DNA from: Ciona savignyi
Lineage: Eukaryota; Chordata; Ascidiacea; Phlebobranchia; Cionidae
NCBI GenBank assembly: GCA_000149265.1
Contig: CH003173.1
Span: 32,077-96,076, forward strand
DNA: 64,000 nt
Reading direction: 5' to 3'
The notes beneath the pieces were generated by a model, which was not told where the DNA came from, did not search any database, and saw only the letters and a program-made list of their open reading frames with translations. The position numbers were made by a program, and so were the translations under genes. Of this stretch, positions 26,901 to 35,503 are shown one piece after another. Within the stretch, counting starts at the first letter, position 1. The number at the start of each line of letters is the position of its first letter.

Positions 26901-29900
26901 GATCGACTGGTGCTGGAGTATTTATTCAATCCACCAAGTTTGATTACAAATTCAGCTTTCCACTTGGAAGCTTCCCCTCAGTTTTTCAGACAGAGATTCT
27001 TGCAATAAATCATGCTGCAAGGATTCTGCAGTCTTGGAACACTGCAAAAATGTCCATCACCATTCACAGTGATAGTCAGGCTGCTCTGAAAGCTCTTATG
27101 AGCTTGAAGATACATAGCCCCTTGCTGCGAGAGACATGGTACCTTCTTCACAATCTTGGAGGGCTTAATCTTGTGGAACTTTGCTGGATTCCAGGCCACT
27201 CAAACTTTGATGGCAATGATCAAGCTGACGAGTTGGCTCGTGACGCATCCAGCACTGCCTTCATCGGTCCAGAACCATCCCTCTGTATTCCTGTCTGCTC
27301 TGTCAGAACAGAATTGGAGGCGTGGATAAGCCGAAAACATGCTGAAGAATGGAGACAACACTGTGGCTGTCGTCAGACGAAGGAGTATCTTGGACAAGGC
27401 CTATCCCTGTCCATGGAACTTCTCCGGCTGCGGCGGAGACAGTTACGATCTGTTCTTCAGATTATCACTGGTCATGCTAATTTGGCAAAGCACCAATCCA
27501 TCCTCATGCGCACGGCATGTGCAACCTGTCCCTTCTGCCAAGAAGAAGACGAGACTCCTTTACACTATGTTGGCCATTGTCCAGCATTTGCTGTAACCAG
27601 ATGGAGGAATTTTGGAGTTTTTAAATCTGATGATCTCGCATCTATTCCGGTCAAGCATTTAGTCAGTTTCCTTCAGGACACTGGCAGACTTGACCGCTAT
27701 ATCCCGGATCCATGCTAGCCCTGGGCGCTGGAGTAATGGGCCTTCCATGGCCTAAATTCCTGGTCCCGGTAGCTACTGTGGACCCGCCCTTATTAATGTA
27801 ATGTAATGTAAAATGTAATTTATGTACAGGCGGGATACCATGTTTTCCCACCAACTCGCCATATATGGCGAGTTGGGACGGAAAGAGTTAAGAATGTTAA
27901 AGTCTGTTGACTTCAGCATTATTGAGACACTTGAAAATTAAATAACTTTAAAGTAAACCATAACCCACTAGGTCCCATAATATCAATCAACAATCCACAC
28001 AACACAATCTACCCCTGATATATAAAATAACAACCACACAACCCACTAGGCCCCATAATAGCATCACCACCCACCCACACAACACACCCCGATACATGGT
28101 ACCCACCATCACCCCTCCAGGAGGGGCTTCCCCCGACCCCGGTTGTACCCCAATAGCCCCTTCTGCATCGGAGGGTTGAACATGGTCGGTGTTCACGACC
28201 CCGTTCGTTTTATCCAGCGGACTCTCCTCACCCCCGTTCACCCCGTCCACACTGGGGATTTCCCCATCGATGCTCGTCACCTTCTCCTCCTCCAGCGGCT
28301 GGAACATTTCCATATAAGGGGGTATCAGACCACACCAGCCCCACCCTTCCATGTAAGGGGATCCATCAAAATATAAAGAATTAAACTGAGCCAGACCACA
28401 CAATCTCCCCCACACAGTCATGGGAAATCGGTGTTTAAAAGTAATTAATTTCCTATTTGCAAGAACTGCGCACTTAGGCTTTGTACCTAAGCTTGTTAAT
28501 GAATAAAAGTTGTCCTGTGGTTGCTGGCGATGTTCTACCAAGTAAGATATCACACAGGACTCACCGGCTCGTCAGATTTTTCTTGTGGATTCGTTGAATC
28601 GTTGTTTGTGTCGATTTCAAGCTCATAAAGGATGCTCTGAATATATATAGGTTGGTCTACATTGGTTATATATATATGTATCTAGGTTGGTGTTGGTCCA
28701 CTACTACTGCCAGTTTGAATATTAGACTAGAACTAATTTTTTTATATAAGGTTGAAAATTAAAAAAAAATCAACAGAATAAAATAGTTACCACAGGCGAC
28801 AATATAAGGTATATAGGACACTATGAATCAACCATTGTATAATCATCCATCCACATCACTCCTACCTTCCTTCCCTTCCTCTTCCCACCCTGCGGGATGT
28901 CAAGCAGATCGGCAGCGGACGTAGGAGGGGCCGACGCGCTCATCTGACGAACGATTTCTATCGGGTTTTCCTGCAATAGGGGAAGCCCCATGTCCTGCCT
29001 TCGTGTTTCCATTTTCTTGTGGAGATTTTTGAATCCTCGGAGAATGGTCTGCAGGGTGGCAGAGAACTTGTTATTAAAGCGAAATCTGACTCAGCTAAAT
29101 AAAACAGAATTGTTGGAAAATTATTCTACACACAGTGATTTACATAGATGTAAAGCATGTTCATCTAGTTGGACATCCCTGATCTAGTCAGTATCTTCAT
29201 GTGATTGTGGAATCGAAACCAGCGAAAAAGTAGATTAATGTTCAAAACCATTGTAATATGGCATGTAAAGGTACAATGTAATAGCTTCAAATAACTCAAC
29301 TGTCGACATAAAGTAATGCCAGAAGTAATCTGAGGGTTGACCATATCATACAACCACCTGGTATAACCATGGTTGCACAACATGAATATCCACTGAGCTC
29401 ACTCACCAGTAGCAACTTCCACAGAAGCAACAGAACCTTCTTCATTGGAAGGATGAATGAAGTGTGCGAGCAGAACTTGCACACCATGTTGAATAATGTG
29501 ATGATGAGTGGCTCCTTGTCATTTAGACCTTGTTCTAGGGAATCATGTTGGACTGGTTAGTTTGGTGGGTTAGTGTGTCGCCTTTTAGCTGAAGGGTTGC
29601 AGGTTTGAAACTGGTAGCTAGTTAGTCAGTTGTGTCCTAAGGGCAAGGCACTCAACGGACATTGCTTAATCCCAGTGGATTAATGAGTTCCACATTAAAG
29701 GAATGTCTCAAATATACATAACACACATGAATATCCTGTATCCATATGTTATATTGCAGTTATTAAGCATTTGTTAATATTCTACTAAAAAGCCAAGGAC
29801 CTATATTAATAATAAGAGAATTAAATAATACAGGTAAAAACTTGATATGCAATGTATTACTTAATTTTTTAGTTAAAAGCTTAGAATTGGAGCCTTAAAT

Positions 29901-32900
29901 AAATAAAATAAAACAGGACTGCTCTTATATATATCTTAAGCTCCTAACTACAACAACGCCCTGTATTATTGCAGTATAATCAAGATCTAACTTTGGTGTA
30001 GAACGTGTTGTTTTCCAAGCTGCCCAAATACCATTATGTAAAGAAACATGTTATTATGGTTATAAATTATAATGTTAAAATTCAGTTAAATATATTTCCT
30101 TCACATTAAGTCTATTTAACCATACTTTAAATTCACATTAGAGGTGGCAGTGGTGCAATTTTAAAGATAAGTTTGAACCCCCAACACCTAACTTCACGTC
30201 TACAAAGTCCCCCAAATACAACGAACCAAGTTCAGTGAAGAAGTCCTTCCTCAGTTTGACGTGCTCATCTGAGTCGGAATGTTGGTCGCGACGCAGAGTC
30301 TCCACCATGGTGTATAAGATGGTGATGAGACTACGCAACTCCAAGCTGTCGGGGAGGGAGGGGATGTTCGATTTCTTGTCGGCCGACACAGCAGTTGGAG
30401 GGGTGGGGGAGGAGCTGTATGTGGTTGGGGGTTATAGCAAGTATAATGTGAGGATATATTATATGATTCCCCAACACCAATAATGGGGTCGGGGTATTTT
30501 AGGGGTGATAGGGTTGCTTGGTAATGAAGTAATATCTGGCTAGTCCAATATTTATGTTTTTTGTTTTGTCTTACTCTAGCTGCTGAGTAATATCAGAAGT
30601 TGAATGAATTCAATGGATCACTTAACACACGGTTGTGTCCTAGGGTGAGAAGAATGGAAATGACTCGCAAGAAAACTAGTTTATTTGTGAAAATATCCTA
30701 TTATGTCGCTTTACCCCAAAAAATATTTGTTCACATGTTGGTCTTATGTTAATTACTTTAAAATACTTTTTTCAGTAAACATACCCAAATCAGGTAAAAA
30801 CATATTAGAAATATACGAAAAAAACAATGATAAAAGTTATTTTTTTCTTAAAAACTTTGTTAGTAACTGTGTGCTGGTGGGCCTGAACTTACTTTATTTC
30901 CATCATAAGAAGTTCCTGCACAATGTTGAATATACCAAGCTTATATAGGAGGAAGCAGTTCGTTCTGCATTTTGTCTTCTGCTCCTCTATATTGGAGCAC
31001 TCGCCAAATACTCCTTGGACCAAGTATAAAACCCACCTCACTGCTTCAAACCTTAGAGGCAAAAATGGAAGAAACTTAGTTGTTTCAACTTTAATTTTAA
31101 TGTCGAACTTTGAAGTACAAATATACACACTGAAGTAAGTGAAAGTTACAAAAAAATTCGTAAAAATAATAATACATATACAAAAGGCAATTATTTTATT
31201 AACATGATATCAAAGATATTTTATATACAAAATCAATAATTTATATTAGTTAGCGTAGGTTTGTAAGCTGTTCTCAGTCAGGTTACCACAGCAATTGCAT
31301 GTTAAGTTGGTGGAGACATTGCTGCAGTTTCTGTTTAATCCATTAATTCGGAATGGTTTAAGCATAGTTTGTATCTTATCTTATAAATATGCTGTGTGAA
31401 TACAAAATGAATTGATATATAATATCTTTTACCTTTCACTTTTGTCTGACACATCCAACGTTTGAATAATGTGCATTATCAAGGCTCGTTGGTTTTCGTT
31501 AGATAAACTTGACCAGTTTTCATAGTCTAGAAATAAATTTAAAAATAAGACTTCTGATATAAATATTACTTTTCTACAACATGATTATACAAGATAGAGA
31601 TTAGGGATGCACAATATAGAATTTCGAATCTTTGAGATTCGAATCTCTAGGGATTCGAATCGTTACAAGCAGTTTAATAAGAATAGTTAGGATTCGAAAT
31701 TAAAAACGTAAAATATTGGCTGCAATCCATCGCGCAAGAACACGCGTGATGCCGATTATGCAAACTTCAGCGTATCGTCTCAGCACGCGTGCGACAATAG
31801 ATAAGCATGATAAGTTATCTTATGCGTCCAATACGACGCGCTTAAAGCGCGCGCACACACAAAGAAAGTAGGTCACTTTCCCCGCGCTAATCACATGGTT
31901 TATTGCACCTTTAAATACGACGCAATTATTAGAAAGTTGTTTGAAGACTAGACAGGCTTATTTTTGGAAATATTTATTCCACAACTATGTTTTTAATTAG
32001 CACAAAAATAAAATCTAAAATATTTGGTTATTAATTTTGTTAAATTTGTAGTAGCCTAATTTATTTAATACACTTTTAAATGAAAACATAAATTATGGGG
32101 ATATATGTTGAGTAGGTCCTTAATTTCTCTTAACACTGTATAAAGGCATATTGCTAGTTCTATACATTTAATTAATATTCATATACCACACAGTATATAT
32201 TTTTTAAAATGGAAAAATATTTGCACATCATAGCAAATTTAAATAAACAATAACACACTCTAGAATAGGATTCGAAATTCTAGATTCAAAATATATTATT
32301 CTAGAATATTCTAGAATACCCAAGTATCCTATATTGTGCATCCCTAATAGAGATATTGTGCATGGAAAACAGGTTGTCATGAACCTTAACATCCAACCCT
32401 AGTCTCCACAAACCCACTAGCAATCGAACACAGACTACGTTTCTTGCACATGCTGATATGAAGAAATGTAGCAGACATCGACCCAATATGTTGTACGTCA
32501 TCGATTGAATAGGATATTCATGTTTATACCGTAAATAGGAAAAACTTCAAGGGGATATCACACAGGCAATCGTCAGATAACCTCGCGTCCAATGTCGAGT
32601 TACCGGAGCTATTGCAGTGTGTTGTTTATGACTGAAAACATTCCTTCAAGTTTAATAGAACCTAATATGTGGTTTAGGCGATGTTCGTTAAGTGCCTTGC
32701 CCATAGACACCACCGGCTAGCTAGCAACCAGTTTCAAATCAGCAAACCTTCAAGATAAAAGGCTTCGCATCAACTCACTTAGCTAATCTGTCAGACTCAA
32801 TGTTATTATAGATTATTGTATAAAGGTAATACAGATATAATTATTTGAAATATAATACCTTTTGACTTCAGTAACTTTTCAAAGCTTTCCTTATTTAGTT

Positions 32901-33024
32901 GAAATTCTGGTTCTTCAGTATATGTGTACTGCTCACTTATTTCATTTTCATATATGTCAGAATCGTCATATACAAACTCCAGGTCACATTCCAGTTCCTT
33001 CATATTTCCACTGGTGTTTGCCAT
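14912..33024 (-). CDS. STRIP: STRIP (STRIP1/2, FAM40) STRIPAK scaffold protein, 17 coding exons
   Basis: Exons (minus order): 33024-32859, 31526-31433, 31051-30893, 30414-30227, 29534-29407, 29048-28866, 28636-28565, 28298-28149 (or to 28113), 21224-21003, 20597-20450, 18612-18449, 17952-17826, 17578-17443, 16960-16821, 16457-16253, 15605-15419, 15023-14912; roughly 859 residues (human STRIP1 about 837). Diagnostic blocks include [12 protein letters not shown]-type text ([13 protein letters not shown]), [94 protein letters not shown] and a final YDTWLEREV. In other animals this is the core scaffold of the PP2A-striatin-GCKIII kinase complex, acting in cell shape, Hippo signalling and vesicle traffic. 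Tunicates should have one pre-duplication copy, so I do not choose STRIP1 or STRIP2. Two uncertainties: the 28298 exon has competing weak donors, and the 21003/20597 junction is one base out of phase. Confidence 0.93.
16515..16775 (+). mobile_element. SINE family A copy in STRIP intron
   Basis: Body blocks GTGTCCTTGGGCAAGGCAC, CCAAATTGAAGGAACG and GGTAACCCGACGATGGGCGC identify the family. It makes up most of the 363-base STRIP intron between exons 16821 and 16457. Confidence 0.85.
18858..20331. mobile_element. hAT-type element, 1458 bp, with 8-bp target duplication
   Basis: The element is 18866-20323. Termini are CAGCGTTTCTCAAACT at the left and AGTTTGAGAACCACTG at the right, imperfect inverted repeats of a known animal hAT type. 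It is flanked by the exact 8-bp duplication CACTAGGT (18858-18865 and 20324-20331). No transposase frame was recognised, so it is non-autonomous. It occupies most of the STRIP intron between exons 20450 and 18612. A second CAGCGGTTCTCAAACTGGGG start at 19597 and a GGTTGCCCATCCCTG end at 20231 suggest nested insertions. Confidence 0.85.
21308..21407. other. Assembly gap, 100 N
   Basis: Exactly 100 undetermined bases, the usual placeholder for an unknown length. It lies 84 bases upstream (gene orientation) of the STRIP exon 21224-21003, inside the large intron. Confidence 1.
22827..24004 (+). pseudogene. LINE ORF1 (nucleic-acid-binding protein), frameshifted
   Basis: Starts at ATG 22827 with a Ser/Ala-rich and then strongly basic segment ([17 protein letters not shown]). 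The first frame stops at 23297 and the product continues in the frame from 23294 to 24004 ([10 protein letters not shown] onward), so about one base is missing or gained near the G-run at 23281. The second part has a globular domain with [15 protein letters not shown] and [10 protein letters not shown]. No CCHC knuckles were seen. It stops four bases before the ORF2 start at 24011. Confidence 0.8.
24008..27718 (+). pseudogene. LINE ORF2 (endonuclease, reverse transcriptase, RNase H), several frameshifts
   Basis: Frames used in order: 24008-24286, 24129-25214, 25165-25728, 25770-26201, 26147-27718, with breaks near 24250, 25200, 25730 and 26160. Domains: APE-type endonuclease ([32 protein letters not shown]), reverse transcriptase ([25 protein letters not shown], catalytic AYADD near 26060), RNase H ([45 protein letters not shown]) and a C-terminal Cys/His cluster ([17 protein letters not shown]). 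Catalytic residues look present, but the shifts prevent a single product. It ends at TAG 27716-27718. Confidence 0.9.
27851..27891. mobile_element. Perfect 26-bp palindrome next to a piggyBac-like end
   Basis: 27851-27876 is its own reverse complement (arms CCAACTCGCC/GGCGAGTTGG around ATATAT). Read on the minus strand, the sequence from 27891 runs TTAA, CTCTTTCCGTCCC, then this hairpin. That mirrors the piggyBac-like element at 42756, where TTAA-CCCTTTAACTGCC is followed by a hairpin. I infer one end of a second piggyBac-type element; no partner end was found. Confidence 0.4.
29555..29730 (+). mobile_element. SINE family A copy, partial, in STRIP intron
   Basis: Head (GGTGGGTTAGTGTGTCGCC, B box GGTTTGAAACTGG) and first half of the body only. 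It lies just upstream of STRIP exon 29534-29407 in gene orientation. Confidence 0.75.
31594..32354. mobile_element. hAT-type MITE, 745 bp, with 8-bp target duplication
   Basis: The element is 31602-32346, with inverted termini TAGGGATGCACAATATAG and its complement at the right end. Flanks carry the exact duplication ATAGAGAT (31594-31601 and 32347-32354). The interior is AT-rich with a GC-rich block of GCGCGC-like words near 31840 and no open frame. It sits in the first intron of STRIP. Confidence 0.92.
32520..32785 (-). mobile_element. SINE family A copy in STRIP intron 1
   Basis: Complement blocks GAGTTACCGGAGCTATTGCA and GTTAAGTGCCTTGCCCATAG are present. It lies between the hAT-type MITE and STRIP exon 1. 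Confidence 0.8.
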
Positions 33025-33640
33025 TGCTACGAACGTCCACCAGTTTGATCGGTGTGAACAAATCCAACCCACCAAGCTTTATGTTTACACACAGTATCTA
33101 CCGATGGCCTACTGGATGAAGGATGGACTGCTTTAATAAGCAGTGTTTTCAGTTTTTAACTTTTGTTTTGTTTCAGAATAGTCGGGCAACACTAAATAGA
33201 GAAAACAAGGTAAGGGGGGAAACTGCACAACAAACCGCAATGGGTAACGCGACCGATACATATACCGATCTACATAATAAAATAACGTTCTTAACAACGA
33301 GCCCACCATGGATTCGAAACTGAGCTAAGTAAAAAACTTTAAAAAAAAACTATGCAAACTAATTCTAACCTTACCCCAAACACTCCAATCTCAACCGAAG
33401 AACTAACACTAAATTTATCTGTTTTTCAGTCCTCAGTTTTCCTCCTTTCCTCTTTCCCTCCTTTTTTAGTTTTCCCCGAATAGCCTTAAGGTTTTGGTTA
33501 GGATCTTACTGGCCTAAAGTAAATAATTGCAACTTCAGTTTTTCTTTTTGCAATACAGCAGCGAGTAAAATAAATAAAAATTCAAGAACAGAAAACGATG
33601 ACAAAACGAAGAGTCGTTAAAACGGAGATATATATCTGTC

Positions 33641-33940
33641 CGGCCCGTTGGTCTAACGGTTAAGTGCGTCGCCTTTCAATCGAAAGGTTGAAGGTGCGAA
33701 ACTGGTCGCTAGCTAGACGGTTGTGTCCATGGGCAATGCACTTTACGGACATTGCCTGAACCCAGCAGATTAATGGGTTCTACCAAATTGAAGTAACGTG
33801 TCTATCATATATATACAACACACTGCAATAGCTCCGGTAACCCGACGATGGGCGCGAGGTGATCTGACGATTGCCCGTGTGTTAACCACCTTGGTTTTTT
33901 CATTCACGGGGATAAAGATAATTATCCTATCCTATCCTAC
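33641..33940 (+). mobile_element. SINE family A, near full-length copy
   Basis: About 300 bp. It has a tRNA-like head starting GGCCCGTTGGTCTAACGG with B box GTGCGAAACT, the shared body (TGTGTCCATGGGCAA, CAACACACTGCAATAGCTCC, GGTAACCCGACGATGGGCGC) and a tail of ATCCT repeats (33929-33940). It is the best reference copy in the window. It lies between STRIP and KCMF1. Confidence 0.9.
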
Positions 33941-34014
33941 TCCGGTTAAAATATAATTAAAAAAGTAGGTATATGGAGCGAACGTGGCCGACAAAGCTTT
34001 TATAGGGCTAGGAT

Positions 34015-34245
34015 AGGAGGATAGGATATATACGTCCACCGTCGGGTTACCGGAGCTATTGCAGTGTGTTGTATATGACTCCGACGTTTCTTCAATTTGG
34101 TAGAACCCATTAATATGTTGGGTTCAGGCAATATATGTTCATTGCCTTGCCCAAGGACACAGCCGACTAGCTAGCGACCAGGTTCTGACCTGTAACCTTT
34201 CGGCTGAAAGGCGTCGCACTAAACCGCCAGACTAAACGGTCGGTC
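34015..34245 (-). mobile_element. SINE family A copy, inverted
   Basis: Same family as the copy at 33641 but on the opposite strand, about 75 bases away, so the pair could fold back. It carries the CACCGTCGGGTTACCGGAGC block and the head complement (AACCTTTCGGCTGAAAGGCG). Confidence 0.85.
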
Positions 34246-35457
34246 TTTTGTTAACCTTACCCGACTATTGAGTATTTTCGACATATTAACGTCAGCCAAA
34301 AACAAGTGGCATCGAAACCAGCCGCTACCCTACTGTCTCTTTGGACACACCAAGGCGCTGAAAAACGACTTGTATTCGGTCGTGTATCCGAATGGTTAAT
34401 ACGACGAATAAAATACCGACTGTACAACGAACCCATCATAAATAACAACTATAGCGCTGTATCTATTATAATTAGCGAATCATTTCCTACTACTATATCT
34501 CTGGGGACCAGTCATTAACCCTGATTTGCGTTTGCACGTATACTAGTAAAACATTAATATTCTGCCATACATAGCCGAATCAAGGACATCCCGGTGGAAA
34601 ATGCCCAAAACGTTATCACATGGCACATCTTTCGTCATATTAGGCAAGTTAATCAGAAATTACCTCCTGCCAACTGTCGGGTCTGCTGTGAACGATTAAT
34701 CCACTGGCTTCAGACAATGTCCGCCGAGTGTCTTGCTCAAAGACACAAACCGATCAACTAGCAGTTTTCGAAGCTTTCCGCTGCAACACCAACCCATCAC
34801 GCTTATCGGATGGACAAAATATCAAAACACAATTAGAACGAATTTCAACTTTCAATTTCATATAATTTCCATCAGTTTCCTAATCGGTTTTTAAATCCAG
34901 TATTTACAGCCATTATATCAGACCTTCAACACCACGCAATCCACTTATTTCGTTTAATAATGCAAATTTTAATTAAACAACACTTCGACAAACCTATTTA
35001 AGTGAGAAAAAAGATTTGATTATTTATACTTTTATCCACGTGTCTTAGTTTTTTCGCAAATTAAAAGGATAAAAATGTGCTCTTTAAAGCCCAGACCTGG
35101 TTTGGTAATATTTAAATGAAATGTCGGCAAAATCACAATAAATATCTTCACACGGTCACGTGTTCTCCGACAAAACAGAGAAATCTCTGCGAAGTGAACA
35201 GAGCGAATAGAAAGGTTGTTAGTCACCATGCAAATGGGTGATTGTGGCTCCTACTTTCGTCATTCTTACTTTTCTAGAGTGGAAGAAAGAACTTTACCTA
35301 AATACGAGAAAATTCACACAGTCGCACTTAAATATCAGACCACATATATATAGAGGGAGCAAATACATCAGCGGCTAAGACGAAGCAACACACCATGCAT
35401 TCCGTGGTAGTTTTCACCACGGACTAATAAATAAGGTACGCCAAAAGGGGGCACCAC

Positions 35458-35463
35458 TTTATT
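35458..35463 (-). terminator. AATAAA polyadenylation signal of KCMF1
   Basis: AATAAA on the minus strand lies about 41 bases after the KCMF1 stop codon (35506-35504). Its distance from the stop implies a very short 3' UTR. No other hexamer lies between the stop and this site. Confidence 0.6.
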
Positions 35464-35503
35464 CTCGCAGTACACGTATGGACTTGCAGTGGGCATAAGT
35501 GGA

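Larger units (their letters stand above)
22300..27827 (+). mobile_element. LOA-like non-LTR retrotransposon (LINE) with target duplication, in STRIP intron
   Basis: The body is 22310-27817, bounded by the 10-bp direct repeat ATTTATGTAC at 22300-22309 and 27818-27827. It has a 5' UTR starting about 22310 that holds a CCAC/GTGG hairpin (CCACCTTAACGTGG). ORF1, ORF2 (endonuclease, reverse transcriptase, RNase H, Cys-rich end) and a 3' end of TAATG tandem units (27793-27815) follow. RNase H inside ORF2 and the [15 protein letters not shown] block suggest the LOA clade, with the I clade as alternative. It lies antisense to STRIP in the intron between exons 28149 and 21224. Several frameshifts make it inactive, though the clear ends and duplication suggest modest age. 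Confidence 0.9.
33025..35503. other. Intergenic region between STRIP and KCMF1
   Basis: It holds the STRIP upstream region at its left, a family B repeat (33238-33340), an inverted pair of family A SINEs (33641-33940 and 34015-34245), further SINE fragments, and the short KCMF1 3' UTR at its right end. No protein-coding exon was recognised. Confidence 0.6.

Noticed and set aside
23294-27718. Host genes for an RNase H or endonuclease protein
   Set aside because: Order of domains, the 3' tandem tail and the target duplication show a retrotransposon.
33641-33720. A functional tRNA gene
   Set aside because: The A and B boxes are recognisable but the anticodon and T arms do not pair, and the sequence continues into the SINE body shared with other copies.
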